From positions 1 through 64,000 of the forward strand of contig CANMZT010000004.1 in the NCBI GenBank assembly GCA_947502405.1: a stretch of 64,000 nt of DNA, given 5' to 3'. A program made the translations under genes and the position numbers. Source of the stretch: an uncultured Algibacter sp. GTDB taxonomy: Bacteria; Bacteroidota; Bacteroidia; Flavobacteriales; Flavobacteriaceae. The notes below the pieces were generated by a model. The model was not told where the DNA came from and did not search any database. It saw nothing but the letters and a program-made list of their open reading frames with translations. Numbering within the stretch: the first letter of the stretch is position 1; each line of letters opens with the position of its first letter. Positions 11,262 to 19,107 of the stretch are shown piece by piece.

Positions 11262-14200
11262 ATGATAAAATCTACTATAATAAGATTTATGGTATTATTT
11301 TGTGTGCTTTTTTCTACAAAGAGTATAGCACAATTACATAGTCCACCGAGTTGTGGTGAGAATTTCACCTTGGATTGGTCTAGTTCACCAAGTATGTCAA
11401 ACGAGTTTGATTGGTTGAGTGCTGGAGCACTAACAAATACATTTAATGATGTTGATGGTTCGGGTATTGATTTTACAGTAACTTTTACTGGAGAAACAGG
11501 TTCTTTGGGTAATTGGGGCGGACAAACACCAAAAGTTGGTACTGCAGCAAGTGGAACAACAACAGAATATTTAGACCTTTTTACTTCTGGTTTTTCATCA
11601 ACAGGTATTACATGTACAATTACATTTAGTTCACCAATTTATGCGCTTTCATTTGATTTAGCTCATGTAAACGCAGGTGGTGCTAATGGGGATAAATATA
11701 CTATAATGGCTACCACAACGTCCGGATCTACAATTTATCCAACCTTTACAAATTCGGCTACGCCATCCTACACTACAAATAATGCTACAGGAGTTATAAA
11801 TGCTAATAATCCATCCACATCAGGAACAAATGCTATGGTTGGTATAAACTTCTTAGACCCTGATTATATTACTAGCGTTACTTTCTTATGGCAAAATTGT
11901 AATACGTGTTCAGATTATGCTATACACGGCTCTGGTTTAGGAAACTTTAGTTTCTGTATACCACAAACACTAGATTTTGATGGTGTTAATGACTATGTGG
12001 ACAGACCTGCTTTTTTAGGTGGAAAATCTGAAGTAACCATGATGTCTTGGGTTAAACTAGATAGCGGTTCGGATGGAGGTGAAATCATGGGGCAGCGAAA
12101 TTTCAGAATGCATATAACCCCTTCTAAATATTTAGCTACATATATATACACAAATACGGGTGTCTTTGTTTACAGTTCAACGAGTACTGATTTACTTGTA
12201 AGCGACGATATGTGGTATCATACCGCAGTAAAATATGATGGTAATTCAGGCACTGTAAACCTTTATTTAAATGGAAGGAATGTTTGGAGCTATGCACATT
12301 CAAACCTTATTGGTACTACACTAAATAATACAGCTGGTTGGAATTCTGATCATGATTTTGAAATTGGTAGAAACACCCAACTTGATAACAATTATTTTGA
12401 GGGAAGTATTTATGAATGTCGTGTTTACAATAAAGCCCTAACAGAAAAACAATTACACAGGCAGATAAATCAAGAAATTGAGAACAACGGTGGTAATATA
12501 AGAGGAACAGTTATACCAAAGGATATAGAAGGTTTAGCTTGGAGTGATTTAGATCTTTATTATAAAATGGGAATTATTGATACAGGCTACACACCAGACG
12601 AATCAAACTCTAATATTGATGGTCATCTAAATAACATGAGAACCTATCAAGAATACACTGCTCCTCTACCCTATGTTACAACAGAATCTTGTAGTGGAGA
12701 TTGGACTAATTCTAGTAACTGGGTTCACGGAGATGTATGGGATATTCATAATACCCCACCTGAATGTGCCATAATCCAAGTAAAAGGGGATATGGAGATA
12801 AATTCTGATAGAGAAACAGTAGGTTTAATTATTGATAGTGGAAGTAAATTAGAAGTAAAAGGAGATTCTGGACTTATCAATTCATGGTACGTGAAACTTG
12901 ATGGAGAAATTGATCTTGAAGGTGAATCACAACTTATACAGGAGGAAGATAGCTCTTTAGACGAAACTAGCTCTGGTACACTTGAAAGAGATCAGCAAGG
13001 AACCGCAGATACTTATACCTATAACTATTGGTGTTCACCAGTAGGAACCTCTAACAGTTCTACTAATAACAATAGTTACAAAATACCAGATGTAATTACT
13101 AATGTGGAGTTTTTGTCATCAGGATATGATGGTACACATACCCCAGTGGCAGTTTCAGATTATTGGATTTGGAAATACAGTAACAAGCTTAGTGATAGTT
13201 ATGCGCTTTGGCAACATGTAAGAAGTAATGGAACAATGCTTGTTGGTGAAGGATTTACCATGAAAGGTCCTGGTAATGGAGATATAACTGATACTCAGAA
13301 TTATATTTTTAATGGTAAACCGAATAACGGAGATATTAACTTAACTATTAGTGCTGGAAGTGACTATTTAGTAGGAAATCCATACCCATCAGCTATTGAT
13401 GCCAATCAATTTATTTTGGATAATGGGCCAACTATAGGAAATTCAGGATCAACAAACGGTACGCTATATTTCTGGGAACATTGGGGAGGTGGATCACATG
13501 TGCTTAACGAATATCAAGGTGGTTATGCTACGTATTCGTTATCAGGAGGTGTTCCAGCAGCAGCAAAAGGAACAACACATCCTGACGTTGCTACAGGCGG
13601 TGCAGCTACAAAAACTCCTGGACGATATATTCCTGTGTCTCAAGGCTTCTTTGTTACAGCTGAAACGGGTGGAACTATTAAATTCAACAACGGACAACGC
13701 GTTTTTCAAAAGGAAGATGGTACCAATTCGGTATTCACAAAATCTACTAAAACTAAAGACAACGCCAATAAAAAGAACACCTCTGGAGATACTAGAATGA
13801 AGATGAGAATTGGTTTTAATTCAGTTAATACCATACGAAGACAATTATTAATTACTGTTGATGAAAATGCAACAGAAGGCTATGATTGGGGTTACGATTC
13901 CAAATACATAGACACACAAATTGACGATATCTATTGGCTAATTGATAATGAGAAATTTTTAATTCAAGGTACCAATCAGATTACAGAAAATACAATTATC
14001 CCTTTCGGGATTCATACTAAAACAGATGGTTTTAATAGTATTGTTATTGACAAATTAGAAAACACCCCTCGTAATTTAGAAATTTATTTGCATGATAAAG
14101 ATTTGAATATTTACCATGATTTAAAAAAGGGTAAATACGAAACATATTTAGCTGCAGGACAATATTTAAGTCGCTTTGAAATTACATTTTCTAAAGATCA

Positions 14201-14468
14201 GACACTGAGTACGGAGGAAAATGAAAACAAACAAATAGAGGTTTATTTTTCTAATGATAAAAATAGCATTGTAATAAACAATCCAGCCTCAAAGCATATT
14301 AAAACTGTTGAAATGTTTAACATTTTAGGACAAACTTTATTTAAGTTTCAAACCAATACTAATGAAAATCATATAGAATACAATGCTAACCAAATAAAAA
14401 CTGGTAATTACATTTTAAAGATTGAAACCGAATTTGGAGTAATTTCTAAGAAAGTATTAATAAAATAA
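11262..14468 (+). CDS. LamG-domain T9SS-secreted protein, paralogue 3
   Basis: 1068 residues. A signal peptide ends at SIAQ (residue about 24). The architecture is that of the preceding gene: N-terminal beta domain (CGENFTLDWSSSPSMSNEFD, GSGIDFTVTFTGETGS), LamG-like domain (TLDFDGVNDYVDRPAFLGG, from about 236), the shared block [19 protein letters not shown] and [20 protein letters not shown], and a type A T9SS sorting domain (SIVINNPASKHIKTVEMFNI to SKKVLIK). The last 300 residues are closest to paralogue 2. The N-terminal domain differs more than the C-terminal half, as expected if the ends facing the environment diversify while the secretion and anchoring part is kept. No enzymatic signature is seen. 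Confidence 0.9.
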   Translation: MIKSTIIRFMVLFCVLFSTKSIAQLHSPPSCGENFTLDWSSSPSMSNEFDWLSAGALTNTFNDVDGSGIDFTVTFTGETGSLGNWGGQTPKVGTAASGTTTEYLDLFTSGFSSTGITCTITFSSPIYALSFDLAHVNAGGANGDKYTIMATTTSGSTIYPTFTNSATPSYTTNNATGVINANNPSTSGTNAMVGINFLDPDYITSVTFLWQNCNTCSDYAIHGSGLGNFSFCIPQTLDFDGVNDYVDRPAFLGGKSEVTMMSWVKLDSGSDGGEIMGQRNFRMHITPSKYLATYIYTNTGVFVYSSTSTDLLVSDDMWYHTAVKYDGNSGTVNLYLNGRNVWSYAHSNLIGTTLNNTAGWNSDHDFEIGRNTQLDNNYFEGSIYECRVYNKALTEKQLHRQINQEIENNGGNIRGTVIPKDIEGLAWSDLDLYYKMGIIDTGYTPDESNSNIDGHLNNMRTYQEYTAPLPYVTTESCSGDWTNSSNWVHGDVWDIHNTPPECAIIQVKGDMEINSDRETVGLIIDSGSKLEVKGDSGLINSWYVKLDGEIDLEGESQLIQEEDSSLDETSSGTLERDQQGTADTYTYNYWCSPVGTSNSSTNNNSYKIPDVITNVEFLSSGYDGTHTPVAVSDYWIWKYSNKLSDSYALWQHVRSNGTMLVGEGFTMKGPGNGDITDTQNYIFNGKPNNGDINLTISAGSDYLVGNPYPSAIDANQFILDNGPTIGNSGSTNGTLYFWEHWGGGSHVLNEYQGGYATYSLSGGVPAAAKGTTHPDVATGGAATKTPGRYIPVSQGFFVTAETGGTIKFNNGQRVFQKEDGTNSVFTKSTKTKDNANKKNTSGDTRMKMRIGFNSVNTIRRQLLITVDENATEGYDWGYDSKYIDTQIDDIYWLIDNEKFLIQGTNQITENTIIPFGIHTKTDGFNSIVIDKLENTPRNLEIYLHDKDLNIYHDLKKGKYETYLAAGQYLSRFEITFSKDQTLSTEENENKQIEVYFSNDKNSIVINNPASKHIKTVEMFNILGQTLFKFQTNTNENHIEYNANQIKTGNYILKIETEFGVISKKVLIK

Positions 14469-14541
14469 TAAGTTAAGCTATTAGTTTAGTTATTTGAAGT
14501 TAGTCACAACCAAAACCTTCTCTTTAAACTTAACTTATTTC

Positions 14542-14570
14542 AAGTCCTGAATTGACGTTCAGGACTTCTT
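14542..14570 (+). terminator. Terminator of T9SS paralogue 3, overlapping the hisS stop
   Basis: Perfect stem AAGTCCTGAA / TTCAGGACTT (14542-14551 and 14558-14567) with a 6-base loop, followed by CTTTATTTT. Its right arm lies inside the last codons of the convergent hisS gene. The T-rich tail is only on the plus strand, so it mainly serves the T9SS gene. Confidence 0.8.
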
Positions 14571-16226
14571 TATTTTATTAATTAAGGATTCTAGAGATAC
14601 TTTTTCCTGCTCTCCAGAAATCATATTTTTAAGTGTATAGTTATTGGAATTTATTTCTTCTTCTCCAACCAGAACTACAAAAGGAATATGACGCTTGTTA
14701 GCATGATTCATTTGCTTTTTCATTTTAGCAGCATCAGGATATAGTTCTGCATTAATACCTTTCAAACGCAATTGTTTTATCGCTTTTAAACTAAAAAGTG
14801 CCTCTTTTTCTCCAAAATTAATAAATAGAACCTCAACATTTTTTGAAACAGTTTCTGGAAACAATCCTAATTCTTCAAGAACTAAATATATACGATCTAA
14901 ACCAAAACTAATACCAACGCCGCTAGTATCTGGCCTACCAAAAATACTGGTTAAATCATCATATCTTCCACCACCACCAATGGAGCCCATTTTTACTGTT
15001 TGTGGTGCAGCAACCTCAAAAATAGCGCCTGTATAATAGTTTAAACCTCTGGCTAAAGTTACATCTAATTGTAACGTAGCTGTTGATAAACCTAGTTCAG
15101 AAATAGCATTATCAATAAAGCTTAACTCTTCAATACCTTTTTTACCTTCTTCAGAAGACGATAAAATATTTTTTAAAGTTTCTATTTGAGATTCAAAAGA
15201 ACCAGATAGTGTAAATAAAGGCTGTAATTTAGAAATCCCAACTTCTGGAATACCTTTGGAAAGCATTTCTGCTTTCACTTTATCCTCGCCTATTTTATCT
15301 AATTTATCTAAAGCAACCGTAAAATCAATAAGTTTATCTGAAGCACCTATAACGTCTGCTATTCCAGATAAAATTTTTCTGTTGTTTATTTTAATAGTAA
15401 CACCTTCCAGTTTTAAAGCTTTAAAAACCGTATCATATAATTGAATAAACTCCACTTCTTGCCAAAGCGATTTACTTCCAACCACATCAGCATCACATTG
15501 ATAAAATTCTCTAAAACGCCCTTTTTGTGGTCTGTCTGCTCTCCAAACAGGTTGTATTTGATAACGCTTAAATGGAAATTCTATGTCGTTTTGGTGTTGT
15601 ACTACATAGCGCGCGAATGGAACGGTTAGATCGTAGCGAAGGGCTTTACTTGTTATTTTAGAAGTAAGACTATTATTAATTCTTTTATTATAAATTAATT
15701 TTTGAAGATTTTGAATTTCTTTCTTAGCATAATTAGGCATCAATTTATATTCAGGTAAAATATTGATGTCAATATACTTTCTAATAACTAAATCAAAATC
15801 TTCAGCATTATCAATTATCCCGTTGTCGTATAATTTTTTCGTTTTAATGATTTTCCTAATATCCGATATAAGTAAATCATAATTATCATAATAATCGTTT
15901 TTTAAATTACTATAAGAGGTTACTATTTGAGAAATTCTATCGAATAACTGTTTTAAAATATCTTTGTAACTTGTTAAGGCAAGAACATCATCTTTAACAT
16001 TGGAAAAATACTCACCACTATCTAAAATTTTAAAAATAAGTCTATCCCCTTCATCTCCATATTTCCCCATTAAGGTACTAGAGTTTTCAAAGCTTGGGGT
16101 TTCAATAGGTTGAAATCCATAAGTTTCAAAAGCATTGCGAATCGTATCAAAAATATAATTTCGTTTAGCTACTTGTTCTGGATTAAAATCTCTGGTGCCT
16201 TTTGGGATGGATGGTTTTTGAGCCAT
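14559..16226 (-). CDS. hisS: Histidine--tRNA ligase with an extra internal segment of about 95 residues
   Basis: Charges tRNA-His in the cytoplasm. Class II motifs are present: KGTRDFNP at the N-terminus, motif 2 [20 protein letters not shown], the HisA signature [24 protein letters not shown], motif 3 [11 protein letters not shown], and the C-terminal anticodon-binding domain ([20 protein letters not shown]). The protein has 555 residues; relatives usually have about 455-460. The excess lies between GEYFSNV (residue 77) and [15 protein letters not shown] (residue 193), where relatives need only about 20 residues. The insert is Lys, Ile, Asn, Tyr and Asp rich and continuous in frame (for example [15 protein letters not shown]), with no intein motifs. 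All catalytic motifs are intact, so the enzyme should be active. Confidence 0.95.
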   Translation of the reverse strand: MAQKPSIPKGTRDFNPEQVAKRNYIFDTIRNAFETYGFQPIETPSFENSSTLMGKYGDEGDRLIFKILDSGEYFSNVKDDVLALTSYKDILKQLFDRISQIVTSYSNLKNDYYDNYDLLISDIRKIIKTKKLYDNGIIDNAEDFDLVIRKYIDINILPEYKLMPNYAKKEIQNLQKLIYNKRINNSLTSKITSKALRYDLTVPFARYVVQHQNDIEFPFKRYQIQPVWRADRPQKGRFREFYQCDADVVGSKSLWQEVEFIQLYDTVFKALKLEGVTIKINNRKILSGIADVIGASDKLIDFTVALDKLDKIGEDKVKAEMLSKGIPEVGISKLQPLFTLSGSFESQIETLKNILSSSEEGKKGIEELSFIDNAISELGLSTATLQLDVTLARGLNYYTGAIFEVAAPQTVKMGSIGGGGRYDDLTSIFGRPDTSGVGISFGLDRIYLVLEELGLFPETVSKNVEVLFINFGEKEALFSLKAIKQLRLKGINAELYPDAAKMKKQMNHANKRHIPFVVLVGEEEINSNNYTLKNMISGEQEKVSLESLINKIKKS

Positions 16227-16285
16227 ATTAATGCCTGCTAAAGCAGATATATTTTTAAATTATTGAATTATATTTTCTGAGTGAG

Positions 16286-16354
16286 TTCCTGTATTCGTAG
16301 GAATAACAAAAATAGTAGTTTTAATTGAAAATAGATTCCTGCCTTCGCAGGAAT
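16286..16354. repeat. Two short palindromic units (TTCCTG...AGGAA type)
   Basis: ATTCCTGC-CTTC-GCAGGAAT (16335-16354) is a perfect 8-bp stem with a 4-base loop and is followed by GACAAA. A degenerate relative, TTCCTG-TATTCG-TAGGAA (16286-16303), is followed by TAACAAA. They look like members of a dispersed small palindromic repeat family lying between hisS and the next gene. Confidence 0.65.
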
Positions 16355-16374
16355 GACAAAATATTGGATAAAAA

Positions 16375-16505
16375 CGTCATTGTGAGCTTTTTCAATAAAA
16401 AAAGCGTAACAATCTGTTTATTCGAAAATGAATTTATAGAATTTAATTAATCGATAAACAGATTGCCACGTTATCCGATAACTATCGGAACTCCTCGCAA
16501 TGACG
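16375..16505. repeat. 131-bp imperfect inverted repeat (REP/MITE-like)
   Basis: The ends CGTCATTGTGAG (16375-16386) and CTCCTCGCAATGACG (16491-16505) are inverted, and the inner arms CGTAACAATCTGTTTAT and ATAAACAGATTGCCACG pair as well. A perfect small hairpin CCGATA-AC-TATCGG sits at 16475-16488. It has no coding capacity. Elements with CAATCTGTTTAT and CGCAATGACG arms are, from memory, common between genes in marine Flavobacteriaceae. This copy fills the gap between hisS and the gene at 16514. Confidence 0.7.
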
Positions 16506-16513
16506 ATTATATT

Positions 16514-16984
16514 TTAATTTATTAGTTTATCAAAATAACGATACAACTCACCTTTTGTAATTACTGCACCTTGTTCAATCATTTTGAATTTATCTAGATT
16601 TTTATCTTCTGTATATTCTTTATCTGCTTGTAAAAACTCAACATTCTCATCCATCAAGTTTTCACGAAGCCAACTATATCCTTCTGGAGTTGTAATGTCT
16701 ATAGCTTCATTCTTAACATTTACAACAATGGCATGCATGTTGGCGTCATCTAAATGAAACAAATACATATGCTGTGGTGCAAAATGCTCTAAATATTCTG
16801 CTTTGTTTAAGGCGCCTTCCCAAATTAAATCGCTAAAAACATCTAATTCCATTTCAGCCATTTCAGGCTTATTAGCTTTTAAATTAGTCCACTCTTCATG
16901 AGTTATGGATTGCGTTGCTAAAAAATTAATAAACTCTTGGTGCAATTCTTCAAACTGTTCTTTTGTAAGTCTAGAATATTTCAT
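16514..16984 (-). CDS. Conserved flavobacterial protein, DUF6495-like
   Basis: 156 residues, soluble, acidic, starting MKYSRLTKEQFEELHQEFIN. There is no signal peptide or membrane segment. Central text MAEMELDVFSDLIWEGALNK and MYLFHLDDANMHAIVVNVKN suggests a compact alpha/beta protein. I recognise it as a family of uncharacterised Bacteroidota proteins (DUF6495 is my best recollection) and cannot give a function. It sits upstream of the rpsF-rpsR-rplI group on the same strand but is separated from it by the rplI terminator. Confidence 0.8.
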   Translation of the reverse strand: MKYSRLTKEQFEELHQEFINFLATQSITHEEWTNLKANKPEMAEMELDVFSDLIWEGALNKAEYLEHFAPQHMYLFHLDDANMHAIVVNVKNEAIDITTPEGYSWLRENLMDENVEFLQADKEYTEDKNLDKFKMIEQGAVITKGELYRYFDKLIN

Positions 16985-17035
16985 AAATAAAAATCAATTT
17001 TTAAATTTTATAAAAATAGAAACCTTTTACTCTAT

Positions 17036-17063
17036 AAAAAAAGCCCCAACTAGGTTGAGGCTT
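17036..17063 (-). terminator. Terminator of the rpsF-rpsR-rplI operon
   Basis: On the minus strand AAAGCCTCAAC-CTA-GTTGGGGCTTT is an imperfect hairpin followed by a U-run (complement of the A-run at 17036-17042), 23 bases after the rplI stop. Confidence 0.8.
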
Positions 17064-17085
17064 TAATACAATATATTTTTAAAGT

Positions 17086-17532
17086 TTATTTTGCTTGAGC
17101 AATAACTTCAAAATCTAAATCAACTGATACTTCTCTGTGTAAACGTACTACAGCAGTATATTTACCTAAACGTTTTACAGTAGTAACTGTTATGAATTTT
17201 TTATCAATTGACTGTCCTTCTTTCTCTAAAGCCGCTGCAACATCAATGTTGTTTACAGAACCAAATAATTTGTCTCCAGAACCAACTTTTGCAGGTATTT
17301 TAATTTCTAAAGCTTTAATAGCCTCTGCAGTTTTATTTGCATCGTCAACTATTTTCTTTTCTTTAAAAGCACGTTGCTTTAAGTTTTCTGCTAAAACTTT
17401 CTTAGCAGATACTGTAGCTAAAATGGCTTGTCCTTGAGGAATTAAAAAGTTTCTACCATAACCGTTCTTAACTGTTACAACATCGTCTTTAAATCCTAAA
17501 TTTTCAACGTCTTGTTTTAATATAAGTTCCAT
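17086..17532 (-). CDS. rplI: 50S ribosomal protein L9
   Basis: 148 residues. The N-terminal domain has the L9 signature GFKDDVVTVKNGYGRNFLIP (residues 13-32), followed by the long connecting helix and a C-terminal 23S rRNA-binding domain containing GSGDKLFGSVNNIDVAAAL. Length is normal. It is the last gene of the S6-S18-L9 group, 13 bp after rpsR, the usual bacterial order. Confidence 0.98.
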   Translation of the reverse strand: MELILKQDVENLGFKDDVVTVKNGYGRNFLIPQGQAILATVSAKKVLAENLKQRAFKEKKIVDDANKTAEAIKALEIKIPAKVGSGDKLFGSVNNIDVAAALEKEGQSIDKKFITVTTVKRLGKYTAVVRLHREVSVDLDFEVIAQAK

Positions 17533-17545
17533 TGTTATGTGTATT

Positions 17546-17845
17546 TTATTTTAATAAATCTCCTACGTAAGGCATTAAAGCTAAGTGACGCGCTCTTTTT
17601 ACAGCTATGGCTACTTTTCTTTGATACTTTAAAGATGTTCCTGTTAAACGACGTGGTAAAATTTTACCTTGCTCGTTTATAAAACGCATCAAAAAATCTG
17701 GATCTTTGTAATCAACATACTTGATTCCAGTTTTTTGAAACATGCAATATTTCTTTGCTTTGTTAGTATCAATATTAAGAGGCGTTAAATATCTAATTTC
17801 ACCGTCTTTCTTTCCTTTTGATTGTTGTTCTATAGATGTTGCCAT
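17546..17845 (-). CDS. rpsR: 30S ribosomal protein S18
   Basis: 99 residues. Core motif [19 protein letters not shown] followed by [12 protein letters not shown] is diagnostic. S18 forms a heterodimer with S6 on the platform of the small subunit. The start ATG lies 2 bp after the rpsF stop, so the genes are translationally coupled. The N-terminal extension rich in Lys and Gln ([20 protein letters not shown]) is typical of Bacteroidota S18. Confidence 0.98.
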   Translation of the reverse strand: MATSIEQQSKGKKDGEIRYLTPLNIDTNKAKKYCMFQKTGIKYVDYKDPDFLMRFINEQGKILPRRLTGTSLKYQRKVAIAVKRARHLALMPYVGDLLK

Positions 17846-17847
17846 AA

Positions 17848-18186
17848 TTACGCTTTTTGTTTAAGTTTTTCTCTTCTTCGCTCTGCCCAAGAAATTGCAT
17901 GCTTATCTAACTTTACAGTTAAGTAACGCATAAAACGCTCATCACGTCTAAATTCTACTTCTAAAGCGTCAATTACTTCACCTGATACGGCGTACTCAAA
18001 TAAGTGATAAAACCCACTTTTTTTGTTTTGAATTGGATAAGCTAATTTTTTAAGCCCCCAATCTTCTTTTGATACCATCTTAGCGCCGTTCGAAACAAGA
18101 AAATCTTCATATTTCTTTACTGTTTCCTTTATCTGATCTTCAGATAAAACGGGATTTAAGATGAAAACAGTTTCATAATGATTCAT
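17848..18186 (-). CDS. rpsF: 30S ribosomal protein S6
   Basis: 112 residues. [20 protein letters not shown] and [20 protein letters not shown] are the conserved S6 strands. First gene of the rpsF-rpsR-rplI operon. A well-formed promoter lies 28 bases upstream (see 18218-18248). Confidence 0.98.
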   Translation of the reverse strand: MNHYETVFILNPVLSEDQIKETVKKYEDFLVSNGAKMVSKEDWGLKKLAYPIQNKKSGFYHLFEYAVSGEVIDALEVEFRRDERFMRYLTVKLDKHAISWAERRREKLKQKA

Positions 18187-18217
18187 AAAAATCGTTTTTA
18201 TTGTTAAAAATTGGCTG

Positions 18218-18248
18218 CAAAAATAAATAAATTCTATATATTACACAA
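18218..18248 (-). promoter_or_regulatory. Promoter of rpsF-rpsR-rplI
   Basis: On the minus strand TTG (complement of 18246-18248) is followed after 20 bases by TATTTTTG (complement of 18218-18225). This matches the Bacteroidota -33 TTG / -7 TAnnTTTG pattern with consensus spacing and is the best full promoter in the window. Confidence 0.75.
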
Positions 18249-18320
18249 CAATAAGTCTTCCTATTTCTTAGCAAAAAAAGGTTAAATCAATTTTGTTAAA
18301 ATTATGTTAAAAAGCGCATT

Positions 18321-18381
18321 TTAACGATGATTTTTGGTTTTTAACCGAATTATTCGTACTATTGTCGATATCTTAACCGAA
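18321..18381 (+). promoter_or_regulatory. Phased TTAAC(C)GA direct repeats before the LytTR gene
   Basis: TTAACGAT (18321-18328), TTAACCGAA (18341-18349) and TTAACCGAA (18373-18381) are 20 and 32 bases apart, near 2 and 3 helical turns. Direct repeats on one face of the helix are how LytTR domains usually bind, so autoregulation by the downstream gene is possible; this is inference. Confidence 0.4.
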
Positions 18382-18396
18382 ATAATATAAAATGTT

Positions 18397-19092
18397 ATGA
18401 CTTTAAACTGTGTAGTAGTAGACGATTCAGCAATACAACGTCTCTCTATTGTTAAGTTAGTCGAGAATCACCCTTCTCTAAACTTAATAGCAGAGTACAG
18501 TAGTGCTTTAGAAACTAAAAATGGTTTAAATACGCATCAAGTTGATTTAATTTTTCTGGATATTGAAATGCCAGTATTAAATGGATTTGAACTTTTAGAC
18601 GTATTAAACAACAAACCCCAAATTATCTTTGTAACCGGTAAAACTGAATATGCTTTTAAAGCATTTAATTATGACGCTACCGATTACTTACACAAACCCA
18701 TTACAAGAGAACGATTTAATACCTCTGTAGATAAAGCTTTAGAACAACACAGATTGACTTTAGACTTTAACGAAGAAGAGGGTGAACATATTTTTGTAAA
18801 GAGTAATCTTAAAAAACGTAAAGTTTATATTAAGGACATTAAGTGGATTGAAGCACTTGGTGATTATGTAAAACTTGTTACTGAAGAAAACAGCTTAGTT
18901 GTACTTTCTACAATGAAGTCTTTTGAAGCTGAATTACCTGAAGGAAAGTTTTTAAGAATACACAAATCTTATATTGTGAATCTTGATAAGATTGACAGGT
19001 TTAATAGTAAGAATGTTGAAGTTGGTGCTTACGAGATTCCTTTAAGTAGAAATAAAAAGACACAACTAGTTGATGCCTTAAATAACATTTAA
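18397..19092 (+). CDS. LytTR-family response regulator
   Basis: 231 residues. An N-terminal receiver domain (1-120) has the acidic pair in VVVDDSA, the phospho-acceptor Asp in DLIFLDIEMPVLNGFELL, and KP in DYLHKPITRERF. The C-terminal LytTR DNA-binding domain (about 130-231) includes IFVKSNLKKRKVYIKDIKWI, DYVKLVTEE, and FLRIHKSYIVNLDKIDRF. It acts as a phosphorylation-dependent transcription factor in the cytoplasm. No sensor kinase is adjacent, so its partner is encoded elsewhere. It is convergent with priA (15-bp gap). The upstream region carries phased TTAAC(C)GA repeats. Confidence 0.93.
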   Translation: MTLNCVVVDDSAIQRLSIVKLVENHPSLNLIAEYSSALETKNGLNTHQVDLIFLDIEMPVLNGFELLDVLNNKPQIIFVTGKTEYAFKAFNYDATDYLHKPITRERFNTSVDKALEQHRLTLDFNEEEGEHIFVKSNLKKRKVYIKDIKWIEALGDYVKLVTEENSLVVLSTMKSFEAELPEGKFLRIHKSYIVNLDKIDRFNSKNVEVGAYEIPLSRNKKTQLVDALNNI

Positions 19093-19107
19093 ACATTAAC
19101 AACTAAA

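Noticed and set aside
15750-15950. Intein or group II intron in hisS
   Set aside because: The extra segment has only about 95 residues, no Cys/Ser start or His-Asn end, and reads through in frame.
16375-16505. tRNA gene or CRISPR leader in the hisS gap
   Set aside because: No cloverleaf or anticodon arm can be drawn; pairing is a long end-to-end inverted repeat instead.
18187-18396. S6:S18-binding ribosomal leader in front of rpsF
   Set aside because: Only about 28 bases remain between the predicted transcription start and the ATG, too short for the known leader structure.
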